This document shows, piece after piece, positions 22,741 through 34,105 of a DNA stretch of 64,000 bases. Position 1 is the stretch's first letter. Each line of letters opens with the position of its first letter. Source of the DNA: Hyparrhenia diplandra (taxonomy: Eukaryota; Streptophyta; Magnoliopsida; Poales; Poaceae). The position numbers and the translations under genes were made by a program. The stretch spans positions 80,864 through 144,863 of the forward strand of contig JADLZK010013197.1 of NCBI GenBank assembly GCA_015847255.1, written 5' to 3'. The notes beneath the pieces were generated by a model. That model worked only from the letters and a program-made list of their open reading frames with translations, was not told the DNA's origin and searched no databases.

Positions 22741-24220
22741 CAGTACGTGTAACGGAACGGAACGGAACGGAACGGGGTGGTCACCCCCTCGTCCGCCCCC
22801 CACCGTGGACCGGAGCGGAGTAGTACTCCGTACTCCGTCCCAATAAACAACACACGCGCCTCGTGCGCTTCCTTCCCCTCTCTGTCTCTCGCGCTCTCTC
22901 GGCTTCTTCCTCGCTCGTCTGTCTCCCTCCTTCCCTCCCCTCCTCGCTGCTGGTTCGCTCCGGGTCTCCGTCCATCTCCCTCACCAGTCACCACCACCAC
23001 TCACCTCCTCTTCCTCCTTCCTTTCCTTGGTCGGCCGGCTCCTCGTCGCGTGGTTACAAGGGAAGCCTCCAGCCCAGAGGTGGGAACAGCTGACCCCGGT
23101 GGTGAAGGAAGGGAATCTGGTGGAGGAATCTGAGCCACCTACGCTCCGATCTGTCTTCCGAAAGGACGCGGAGGAAGGCTCCGGATCCGGGATTTGCGTC
23201 CTTCCGGCACGCCCTGATGTGAGTTCTCTCTCTCTCCGCCCCCCGAGCGCGGTGGTCCGATTTTGGGGGCTTACCGTCTTGATTTTACCTGATTCGTCCG
23301 TTTCCCGCGGTAGGGATGTCATGTGAGGACAGGCGTCGTTTCTTCTGTGCGAGTTCTCGTATACGGAAGGTTCGCAGAAATGTTCTTGGGTGCGGGCGAT
23401 TCTGTCTCATATTGCCTTCCGTTTATTAGCAGTGCCGGTGAAGAGACCGTCCTGTACTCGTGGTGTCTAGACCAGCTAGCCTGCTGCTTCCGTTGCAGAC
23501 CTGTTATACTAGTGTTAGATCTTGTGTCCATGTCTTTTGAATTTCTGTAGCTCGTCGATTTGCTACTCGATTTGTTTCGTAAAAGGTCTCCTTTTTACCC
23601 ACTCCCACCTTTGATGAATCATCAGGGGGAAAGGGGGTTCTTTTTGGGGATGATCTTTTGACCACGGAGCGCCTAATTCCGGCTAGCCTAGGAATGGGTT
23701 TGCCCGTACCGGGGCCGACGTTTCTTTCTCGAAATGTTGCAACATGCCACCAGAATGGTTGGTGTCATGGCGTGTGATGCACTGATGCGAATTAAAATGT
23801 TCTTGCCCTCCTCTGTTCTCTCGCAGCTGCACTCCACAAATTCTGTACTAGTGATATATCAGTTTTTTTTTTTTTTTTTTTTTACTTTTGGAGACGCTCT
23901 CTCGTGCGTTCAATCCTGATGAGCTGTACTTGGAAGTTGGAATTGATCTATTAATATGTCACTAGCTCTACTACGCCAGGCTATTTATTATTCACACGCT
24001 TTCACATCTGAGATTCTTTTCTTCGCGCAGGTCCATATCGGCGATTGCTTCCGTGTAGAAACACTCAAAAGCAGCATTTACCCTGTGGGGTGGCGTGATC
24101 TCCACTGTTCTATCAGTGGAGCAACCACCAAGGCTGTCGGAACCTTCTCTGTTATATACTGGCAAGCGAAGCCCCAAGTTTCTTGTAGGCTTTACTGCTT
24201 TGTTCTAGTTGGCGAAGAAG
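22741..24220 (+). promoter_or_regulatory. Promoter and 5'UTR of the tubby-like gene, with a 5'UTR intron
   Basis: A pentamer repeat (CGGAA)n at 22749-22771 and a long CT-rich pyrimidine patch (22865-22940) mark the core promoter and leader. A leader exon ends at 23218 (donor GTGAGT at 23219). The acceptor CTTCGCGCAG ends at 24030, giving an 812-base 5'UTR intron that holds a T22-like run near 23861-23883. The second leader part is 24031-24220. Leader introns are common in grass housekeeping genes and often raise expression. The exact transcription start is not fixed. Confidence 0.65.
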
Positions 24221-25961
24221 ATGTCGTTCCGCAGCATCGTTCGTGATGTTCGGGACAGTTTTGGTAGCCTGTCAAGGCGCAGCTTCGAGGTGACCATCGC
24301 TGGCCTTTCTGGACTCACCGTGCATCACAGGGGGAAATCTCAGAGCACCGTGCATGAAGTCCGTGACACGGATCTCATAATCCAGGAGAGCCGCTGGGCT
24401 AATCTCCCTCCCGAGCTCCTCCGTGATGTGATCCGGAGGCTGGAGGCCAGTGAGAGCACCTGGCCAAATCGAAAGCATGTTGTGTCCTGCGCTGCTGTTT
24501 GTCGGGCGTGGAGGGAGATGTGCCGGGAGATTGTGCTGAGCCCGGAGTTTTCTGGGAAGATTACCTTCCCAGTCTCTCTAAAGCAGGTAAGGTTAATCCT
24601 TGGCCTGATTACCTGAATGCTTATTTTTACACCTTTCATATTGTTACTGACATTTGACAATGTTTGTCTTCACAGCCCGGGCCTCGAGACGGGATGATTC
24701 AATGTTTCATAAAGCGAGATAAATCAAAGTCCACATATCATCTCTACTTGTGCCTGAGCACTGGTATGTTGTGCCTTCCCTTTGCTTGTATGGGTAGATC
24801 TTCTACTGTTTTTTAATTCCTATTTCCTACAATTATAGATATTTTGGCCAATAGTATCTGCTAGCATCAATTCAACATTCTAGTCCTCTGTTCTGCTTGT
24901 GTCTCCATCATTTCTGCCCAACATTCTTTTGTTTTGGAATGCAATTGTTGACTCTCCTTTTGTCTGGATCAGCTGTACTTATGGAGAATGGCAAGTTCCT
25001 CTTATCAGCTAAAAGGAACCGCAAAACAACCTGCACGGAATATATTATCTCGATGGATGCTGACAACATATCGAGATCTAGCAGCACATATATTGGAAAG
25101 CTGAGGTAATAGAATTGAAATGCAATTTTATGGGTAGCCTTTCTTGTTTTTCCCTGGTTTATTTGAATGTCAGCTAATTGAGGTATTTCTTGTCATTCCA
25201 GATCAAACTTCCTCGGCACAAAATTTATGATCTCTGACACCCAGCCCCCTTATAATGGGGCTGTAGTCCCTCACGCTGGCCGGACAAGCCGAAGATTCAA
25301 CTCCAAGAAGGTCTCCCCTAAGGTGCCAACTGGTAGCTACAACATAGCTCAGGTGACATACGAGCTAAATGTTCTGGGCACGAGAGGCCCTAGGCGGATG
25401 CACTGCGTCATGCACTCCATACCCGCCTCTGCAGTTGAACCTGGTGGCATAGTCCCTGGACAGCCTGAGCAGATTCTGCCCCGGGCACTAGAGGAGTCCT
25501 TTCGCAGCACCACGTCCTTCTCCAAGTCATCCATCATGGACCGGTCCATGGATTTCAGCAGCTCCCGTGACTTCAGCAGCGCCCGCTTTTCTGACATTGC
25601 CGGAGGCGCCATGGCTGGCGATGAAGAGGGACAGAACAAGGAGAGGCCGCTCGTTCTCCGCAACAAGGCCCCAAGATGGCACGAGCAGCTGCAGTGCTGG
25701 TGCCTCAACTTCCGTGGCCGTGTAACCATTGCCTCGGTGAAGAATTTCCAGCTGATCGCCGCGCCAAGCCAGGCCCCTGCCCCTGCTGCCGGGGCTCCAA
25801 CCCCGTCACAGCCTGCTCCACCAGACCAAGATAAGATCATTCTCCAGTTCGGTAAGGTGGCCAAGGATATGTTCACGATGGACTACCGCTACCCGCTCTC
25901 AGCCTTCCAAGCTTTCGCCATCTGTTTGAGTAGCTTCGACACCAAATTGGCCTGTGAGTAA
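24221..25961 (+). CDS. TLP: Tubby-like F-box protein (448 aa, four coding exons)
   Basis: Exons are 24221-24586, 24676-24763, 24973-25105 and 25202-25961, all with GT..AG introns and a continuous frame of 1347 nt. Residues about 58-105 form an F-box (NLPPELLRDVIRRLEASEST, CRAWREMCREIV), which recruits SKP1 to an SCF ubiquitin ligase. The tubby domain fills residues 123-448, with PGPRDGMIQCFIKRDKSKST, NFLGTKF, YNIAQVTYELNVLGTRGPRR, the tubby signature KAPRWHEQLQCWCLNFRGRV, and the C-terminal FQAFAICLSSFDTKLACE. Tubby domains bind membrane phosphatidylinositol bisphosphate and can release to the nucleus. Plant members act in stress and hormone responses. An Ala/Pro-rich insert (about 400-420) is usual in the family. 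The gene looks intact; the start is the first ATG after the leader intron, and length fits the family. Confidence 0.96.
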
Positions 25962-26600
25962 ATAGACAAACGTAGAAGCAATGGAACCTGAGCTGGAAAT
26001 GCAATGCACAAGAGTGAGAGTTGCATTTGGCTCTAGGATTTTAGTTTGATGCTTTTTGCATTCTGTTGTTTTCTCTCATGGTTGTATTCTGCTTCCTGTT
26101 TAACCTGGAACCGGACCTCTAAGCATGTATGTTTCACCTGCTGCTGGCACCACTTTAGGTGCCCATTCGTGTAATGTGCATGAGATTCCGACCTTAACAT
26201 GAATGAATTGTTTTCGAGCTTTTCGAGCTGTAGTGCATGTGCATTGGTACTTGCGTTATTATATAAGGTGAAAATTGAAGCTTGACTCGCATGATGGAGC
26301 CTTGCTAGCTCTAGTTTTACAGTTTCGATATGGTTGGTCATCATGGGTCATGGCTTATGATGATCTGTAAACGCCGGCCATGTTTGGCGCGTTGAAGCAC
26401 GGTGGTTATGTCTGATGGGAGAATCATTGCACATGTGTGTCCCTTCGCCCCCTTTTTATCTCAGCAACAAAGCTGTTCTGTTGAGCTTCTTTATGTTGAG
26501 CTTTTTCCCCAAACTTTTCTTTTTGTAATAGGGTCGAACACTTTCTGCGCGGAGGAAGAGTGCACATTTCTGTAGCGACAAGGTGGAGCAGGACAGCTAG
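25962..26600 (+). other. Probable 3'UTR of the tubby-like gene
   Basis: Non-coding sequence downstream of the stop with several T/TG-rich stretches typical of plant 3' ends. The cleavage site is not certain. Confidence 0.45.
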
Positions 26601-26859
26601 GACATGTGATTGATGAAGAAGAAAGGGCCGGCGGGCGCATCAAATAGGAATAAAACCCATGATGAGTGTGACTGGGTGAAGGAATGATCTCCTCTGTCTG
26701 CAGGTGAGTATGTGACCGAGTATAATTTCAAGAAATAATAAATAAATAAATAAAAAGTGTGTCTGAGCTGGAATGCACAGACAGAACTCAGGACGATGAA
26801 TGAATAATGGATGGATCCAGACACTTTTTTTCTTCCATCTGGCCTTTTTTAGATTGCTA

Positions 26860-27015
26860 AAATTTCTAACTTTTTTTTCTCTTTTTTTCCATCCATCACA
26901 TCATATTAAATACACCAAAACGTATGTTTTTGCGCGATTCTTTTGATTTAATGTAGGTAAAAAAATAACTAATTCACGGTTTAGATGTACAAATTCGAGG
27001 CGATTATTTGTGGCT
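26860..27015. mobile_element. Decayed copy of MITE family A
   Basis: The stretch with TTTAATGTAGGTAAAAAAAT, CACGGTTTAGATG and TTCGAGGCGATTATT aligns by eye with the interior of the MITEs at 2911-3158 and 59312-59552. The ends are lost. It shows the family has been active in this neighbourhood over time. Confidence 0.5.
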
Positions 27016-27294
27016 TTGCTTGGGCGCGAGAAATGATGAAATGCATTGTGTTGTGACCAGGGGTTTATTCTTTCAGGTGGTAGGATGACGTTTAAAAAAG
27101 ATTTGAAATTCAAAATCTAAAAATTGAAAAAAAACATGGAAAAAAGTGTAAAATACGAAAAGCGTCATTTTTCAAATTTATGCGATGTGATATTCGGTTT
27201 CAAATATTTGCCATCTAAACAAGGCCCTGGAAACAAAGCGTATTTGTGGCTTTGCTTGGACGCGAGAAATGATGAAATGCATTGTGTTGTGACC
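27005..27294. repeat. 54-bp direct repeat flanking a 182-bp insert
   Basis: The 54 bases at 27005-27058 recur at 27241-27294 with a single G/A difference (TATTTGTGGCTTTGCTTGG and onward). The intervening 182 bases are AT-rich and end CTAAACAAGGCCCTGG. The length excludes an ordinary transposon target duplication; template switching or unequal repair is more likely. Confidence 0.9.
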
Positions 27295-28915
27295 CGGCAA
27301 TCATTCTCGGTGCAACACGAGGTTCTCTCGCATCCAGTCCCCAGAACGGTGGCAGGCAGCAGGCAGTGCGCACGCATTACACGGGCAGGTCGAAGCCCTC
27401 CAGTGTCCAGTGGCATTATCACTAGATCGGCCGGCAGTGGTGTGTGCCCGATATGATTCATTCACGAGTCCTCGAACGATATGATCGCGCTTGGGTATTC
27501 AGATCCAGGAGATGGCGCTTGGCGCGTTCGTGCGATGCAACTTGGCGAGCATCACTCCACTCCCCTGTAGCTCAGCTCACTCAGGTGGTGGAATTTCTGA
27601 TCTTGTCTGCTCGCTTTTCTAGCCGATTCTCTCTCGTGGCTCATGGGCAGCAGCGTGCTGATGGTGCTGGTGCATCATATCCCTGGTGTGGTGGGGCGAT
27701 GCGGTGGAATCGAATCCCACTAGCCGTGCTGGTGCCGACTCGCAAGTGCGATGCGATGGCAAGAAGCATTCTCCTTCGCCGTCGTAGCGAATGATGATGG
27801 CTGATGCTGATGCCGGATGGCATAATACGGCGTTTCTGGCTGCTCTGCTCGCCAGATTCTCTCCGTTGCTGACCGGGGTCTCTAGCTGCATGATTGAACC
27901 GCCTTTTTATCTTGTGGAGTGGGGGTCTTGGCTGCTTTTCCCAAGTGGAACATCGATGGATTTTCGGTTTCGGAAATAGGGGCGAGCTCCAAGTTTGGTA
28001 ATCGACTTTTGCTTCGAGTAAATTTCTTTTGGTGAGTCACGAGGCTAGAGTTGCACGTGTGAGAAACCACCACGCAAATGTCGTTGAAACATAAATCCTG
28101 GATTTGAATCCTCTCCCTTCGATAATGTAATGTAATAAGCCAGCACAAGTTGTCTTCGTTCTCTTGCTTGCATGATGTTCACACACGGCCTAAAAATAGG
28201 ATTAGTTTGATATGATAGGGTCACATCATTACATGATACTTATGTTATAGTCAAAGTCACTTTCATATTCATTCTTGCTCGAGTTTGATGATGAAAAAAA
28301 ATCTTTGGATTATCATTGTAGGCTAATTATAATAGATATAAGAGCATCTAACATAATACTAAATAAAAGGCAAAATGAGTCTACAGAACACTTAAATAGT
28401 TTTAGTCACCATAAAACAGAGCATGATTTCAGGAAAACTATGAGACTTGATTTTGTAATTTTATAAGCTAACAAAGTAAAGTTTGTATAAATCTTCTAGA
28501 TTAAACCAGATTTTAAGACTTTTTAATTGCATAAACTTTCAAGATTATTGAAAACAGTCTTGTTCAATTTACCTTCCTAAACTCTCCCAAAAAATCAATT
28601 TATCTTTTTCATGGCTTATATATGACGCCACGTAAAACAAAATCCCCTAGAAAAAGCGCTTAGAGTGAAAAGCTAAAATGACTTTAAAAGTTAAGTGAGC
28701 TTTAAAATCAGTTTTATTATAAATATAAGAAGAGAATCGGACTGTGACAAAAGTTATGGGTCTTTTTGAAACACAAATTTTTTTTCCAAAATCATGCAGA
28801 AATTTCATTAAAAAAAGCAGGAACAAAGACATTTGCAGCATTCCAAAGTCCAAACAGACGCTAAAGGAGGTCAATAGAACCTTTTTCCATCTTCAAAATT
28901 TCCGTGCTGTTTTTG
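27295..28915. other. Intergenic, nothing identified
   Basis: 27295-28000 is moderately GC-rich, with short frames on both strands that lack recognisable motifs. 28160-28900 is AT-rich. I find no transposon ends or genes that I can support. Confidence 0.5.
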
Positions 28916-29400
28916 CGTTTGTGAGATGTGACCTTGTGGGCCTTAGTTCTATTTGGTTAGCTAATGCCGTGGCTTGTGGCCCATAAATTCAGCCAGCAGC
29001 AACGAGGCCGGTCTCGTAACAACCATGGCCCATCTATAATGAACGGGTTCACGGGCTATTATGCGGGCCATAAGCGTCAGCCCGCAGCCGATGGGAAGAA
29101 GATGCGGCCCGTTTACGCGGCGTGGCCTTCTGTTTCCTCGGGAGCCTGCGCCGAGTCGCCGACCCCTCCAACGCCTAGAAAGCAGCCTCCCGGACCCGGA
29201 GTACGCTTTCCTGCTGGCACTGCGAGCGCAGCAGCGGCACGAGAAATGGAGAGCGCTATCCGCCGCGTGGTTTCGGGGGGTGAGGATGAGGCGGAAACCC
29301 TCGTCTCCTCTACGCCGGCGGCGGTGAGGAGGGTTCCGTCGCTCCGGTGTGCCGGCGGCAGCGACCCTCTCCCCTTCGCTCGGGAGGTTCTCCGATCTCG
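28916..29400 (+). promoter_or_regulatory. GC-rich promoter and possible first exon of an unidentified gene
   Basis: Four site-II-like GGCCCA/TGGGCC motifs (near 28936, 28978, 29025 and 29067) precede a GC-rich block, as in promoters of plant ribosomal and mitochondrial protein genes. Two frames compete downstream. One begins at an ATG near 29246 (MESAIRRVVSGGEDEAETLV). The other, overlapping it, reads PDPEYAFLLALRAQQRHEKW. Either could be a first exon ending at the GTTCTC near 29385, but I can recognise no family and no following exons. The tandem-repeat array begins just downstream, so the gene may have been cut off by it. Confidence 0.35.
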
Positions 29401-30488
29401 CTTCCTATGCTTGATTTGTTTTATTTATTTAATTTTTAAATCACGGTTGATTTGTCTCTCAGCCTCTGCGTCTGGGTCTGGCCTGTGTCAGTTTTGGCAT
29501 CGTTTGGAAACATTTTTTTAGGGCAATCGTTTGGAAACATCAATTGAGATCGCGGTGTAGATGAGTTTTTTTTTTTTTCTGCTTTCCTGTTACCGATTTT
29601 TGCAGCAGACATTTGGATTTTGCATTTGCCCGATGATGACGGCGATGACCCTCTGACCCGTTGAATGGATGGATGGATAGATCAGATCGGATTTGAACTC
29701 CACGGGGTCATTCCTTTGCGTTTGCAAGGTTGGAGCTCCCTTGAATGGCTAATGCAGTGTTGGCTCCTCTTCTGGGTGTCCAAGCATGCTCGGGGCTCGG
29801 GCCCTTGTGGCAGAGTCTCTAAAATCCTCCTCTTCCCCCAGCTCCCATCTACTGGCACTGCAAGTGTGTCTGCGTTGTACTGTGTAATCTCAAAAAAAAA
29901 AAAAAAAAAAAAAAAAAAATGCGCAGGCGGATGAACTGATCGATCTCTCTTTCTCCTTGTGCTGGCAAGCATGAGAGCAGTGGGCTTCCATCTTCTTCTT
30001 CTTCTTCTTCTTCTTTGAGCCCTTAGAATGTGCTCTGGTGCCAGCGTTGAAGCCCACTGCATTAGCTTCTGATGGAAATCAAACAAGCCTACAAGTCTGA
30101 GGGCAACTTTGCAAAGAAAACATTTCTGTGTGTCCATTGGATCTGACTTGAGGTTGAGGATCTGTTGCGAAGCAAACTTTTCTTTGTGTCAATTGGAATT
30201 GACTTGCAAATTTTAAAACATTCAGGGTGCTGAGTTTTACTACCTTGTTGTAAGAAATGATTTTGCCAGATGAAGTATATATCTTTTCTTTCAATAAACA
30301 CATCACTCATCCCTGCCTCATGTATATTATGCTACTACCTGCATAGTTCTAGTTCTAATTCTACTGCTATAGTTGGCGCTAACACCTATTATCCACTGTT
30401 TTGTTGTGTTTTAATGAATTAATAACCATAAAAACTGTACTACACATATTGATACTGTTATGGTTGTATCAATTTATTTTCCGCCATT

Positions 30489-30569
30489 TTCAAGATTCAG
30501 TGCCTACCCCAACTAGCTTGGGACTAAAGGCTATGTTGTTGTTGTTGTTGTTGTTGTTCAAGATTCAGT
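30489..30569. mobile_element. 55-bp SINE/RTE-tail insertion with 13-bp target duplication in repeat unit 1
   Basis: TTCAAGATTCAGT occurs at 30489-30501 and 30557-30569. Between them is CCCCAACTAGCTTGGGACTA, AAGGCT and a (TTG)n tail. The tail is of the type found at the 3' ends of plant SINEs and RTE-type LINEs. The matching position in unit 2 (about 32776-32792) has a single TTCAAGATTCAGT and no insert, so the empty site can be seen directly. Confidence 0.85.
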
Positions 30570-33500
30570 ATCTTGTTGCTTGATTTTCTTTTGCTCTGAT
30601 GTTGATGAGACTTTTGGATTGATGCATACATGAGCTGAAATGGTTTAGAGCTTGGTGGGATCGACCTATGCAGTTTGCAAGGTTGTAGCTCCTCAAATTA
30701 CTTGTGCTGTTTTGCCATCTCCACAGTCCATATTCTCGGCGCTTAGGTATGCAGAACTGCCGATACTTGATGAGATGGTCAAACTGGCGACTGGGCCATT
30801 GTTTGCTTTTTCTTCCTCATCCTCCTTTCATTTAGTTGGCACTGCTGGCATGATAGCTGTCATGTTCTTCTACTTATCATCCCTTGGGGCATGTTCCACT
30901 TCTAATGTTCTGCTGCATCAGCTTTTGATGAAACAGGGCATATCATGTCTATCCCATGGTCTGAGGCCATTTGGCAGTGTAGACCATTGGTTAGTTTGAT
31001 TTCCTTTCCCTTTTTGTGATGGACTTATCTATCTGAGGCCGCAATGCCCTCTTTCATTTGGTTCTATCATGGAGAGCTAGGTGTCATTCTCAAGTGGAAG
31101 TTGGTCATCTGTTGTGATCCTTCTTTTTTTAAAAATATATGTTTGTGGTTTCACCTCCCGGTTCACCTTTTCTTTTTTTTTTTTTATTGTCTTTCTTAAA
31201 CTCAATAAAATCTTATTGTACTCCATTTCACACCCCCATTTGTGAAGTTGTGTTTGCATCAAGTTCCTAGTTTGAAGATATAGTGACTCCCGATCTTTTA
31301 GACAATGAATGGCAGCATTACCTTTGATAGTTTCTAAAATAAATGTGCTGCCCAATGATGAAAACCGTATAGGCAAAGATGGTTTTTACCTCCTCCTCCT
31401 CCCCCTCCCCCTCCTGCTGCTGCTGCCGCTGCCGCTGCAGCTGGTCTGCTACTACTAGTACTACTAGTACTACTACACCATCACCACCACCCCTTCTTCC
31501 CTCCCTCCTCCCCCCTCCCCCCTCTCAGGAACCATCAGCAGAACAGCCCAATTGAAAGCCATCAATGAAGTATGAATGCTGTTTCTTTGAGACCTGAGGG
31601 GCAAGCTTTTTACCTATCTTACTCATATATGTTTCCATTTCAATTTCTGCTTTATATAAACTTATTTGGAGTTTCATCTACCAGGTTTGCCTCTGTTAGT
31701 TTGATATGGAGTTCTCATGCATTCTTACCGGGACTTGCTATATTTTAGGTACCTGAAATGTAACCTGTGTTCAGGCGACAGGCAGCAGCCATCACATTTG
31801 CATCCAAGGGTGCCTGAACCTTGCCAGTTGCCACTGCTAACCTTGAGCAGTTTTGAGGCGACTGAGGCGTAGCAAATGTGCTTTTGTTTCATAATTCAGT
31901 TTTGCCGTGGTTTGAAACATTGATCGAGATCGCGTGTGTAGATGTTTTTTTCCTGCTTTTTCGTGTTACTGATTTTTGTGGCAGATACTTGGATTTTTTT
32001 TTGAATTTGCCCGATGATGATGGATGGATAGATAGATAGATCAGATTGGATTTGAACTCCACGGGGTCACTCCTTTGCGTTTGCAAGGTTGGAGCTCCCT
32101 TGAATGGCTAATGCAGTGTCGGCTCCTCTTCTGGGTGTCCAAGCATGCTCGGGGCTCGGGCCGGTTGATCGATGACTGACTAGCGGCACTGCCCTTGTGG
32201 CAGACTCATCGCCTCCTCCTCTTCCTCCTCTTCCCCCAACTCCCATCTACTGGCACTGCAATGCAAATCCATGCACAGGCAGATGGACTGATCTCTCTTT
32301 CTCCTCAGAGTTTCTTCTTGTGTTGGCAAGGAACCACAGCTAGCTATCTAGCTTCGAAGACGCCTTCTTCTTCTTTGAGCCCTTGGAATGTGCTCTGGTG
32401 CCAGCGTCGAAGCCCACTGCATTAGCTTCTGATGGAAATCAAACAAACCTACTAGTCCGAGGGCTATTTTGCAAAGAAAACATTTCTGCGTGTCCATTGG
32501 ATCTGACTTGAGGATCTCTTGCGAAGCAAACTTTTCTGTGTATCAATTGGATTTGACTTGTGGACCTCTTTTTGAGTGTACAAATTTTAAAACATTCAGG
32601 GTGGCTACTACTTGCATACTTCTACTTCTAATTCTACTTCTACAGTTGCTCGTCCTGCTTCTTGGTGCTAACACCTATTATCTACTTCTATAGTTTCAAT
32701 GAATTAATAACCATAAAAACTGTACTACACATAACGATACTGTTATAGTTGTATCAATTTATTTTCCGCCATTTTCAAGATTCAGTGTCTTGTTGCTTGA
32801 TTTTCTTTTGCTCCGATGTTGATGAGACTTGTGGATTGATGCATACATGAGCTGAAATTGAAATAGTTAGAGCTTGGTAGGATCAACCTATGCAGTTTGT
32901 AAGGTTGTAGCAACTCAAATTACTTGTGCTGTTTTGCCATCTCCACAGTCCATATTCTCGGTGCTTAGGTATGCAGAACTGCGAAGTATTTTATGAGATG
33001 GTCTAACTGGTGACTGGGCCATTGTTTGCTTTTCTTCCTCATCCTCCTATCCTTTAGTTGTCACTGTTGGCATTATCGCTGTCATGTTCTTCTACCGATC
33101 ATCCCCTGGGGCATGTTCTACTTCTAATGTTGGAGCCTGCTGCATCAGCCTTTGATGAACATGGCATATCATGCCTATCGTCATTTGGCAGTGTACCATT
33201 GTTTATTTTGATTTCTTTCCCTATTTGTGATGGACTTATCTATCTGAGGCCTCAGTGCCCTCCTTCATGGAGAGCTAGGCGTCATTCTCAAGTGGAAGTT
33301 GGTCATCTGTTGTAAGATGTGAGTTGCATGTCAGATGTGAGTTGCAGACATTTTGTGATCCTTCTTTTTTTAAAAAAAATATGTTTGTAGTTTCACCTCT
33401 CGGTTCACCTTTCATATTTATGTTCTTTCTTAAACTCAATATAACATATTGCACTCCATTTTCGCACCCCCATTTGCGAAGTTGTGTCTGCACCAAGTTC

Positions 33501-34105
33501 CTAGTTTGAAGATATAGTGACTGCTGCCGGTCTTTTAGACAATGAATGGCAGCATATAGTTTCTAAATTAAATGTGCCGCCCAATGATGAAAACCGTATA
33601 TGCAAAGATGGCTTATACCTCCTCCTCTTCCTCCTCCTCTACTACTACTAGTACATACAGTACTAGTACTACTACTACTACTGCACCATTTTTTAGAGTA
33701 AAAGGGCCATGCCCCCGTCTATTAACTCTGGGTCAACAGACAAAATTCAGTTTACAGCACTAGCAGTATGGATATACCAACTGCACCTCATCAGTTCTAA
33801 TACCAGATAACAAACATTACCCTGCTTGCTGTTTAAACCAACTACCCATGACTGACTAGGAAAAGTAAACAAGTAGCGACAGATTATTACAGAACTTTAT
33901 TGTGGAGCTTAAGCAGCCACCACTGAAACTGATTGCTGAGACTATGTTTCACTATCCCATCTTGAAGAGTTTTTTGAAAGAACCATCACTGTTGGTCACC
34001 CGACAATAGCCTACAGCCTTCAGACGTCAGGTCTTCCTTCCCATCACCTTGCTTGGACCAACAATCCAGCATTGCTTGACAGACTTGCTTCACCTCCAGA
34101 ACTTG

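Noticed and set aside
27005..27294. 54-bp repeats as a transposon target duplication
   Set aside because: Far longer than any known TSD and no recognisable transposon ends between them.
27700..27725. tRNA T-arm-like phrase GGTGGAATCGAATCCCAC
   Set aside because: No matching acceptor stem, D-arm or anticodon arm at the right distances.
29865..29918. A29 run in repeat unit 1 as a separate LINE insertion
   Set aside because: The neighbouring units differ here, but no clean target duplication can be drawn.
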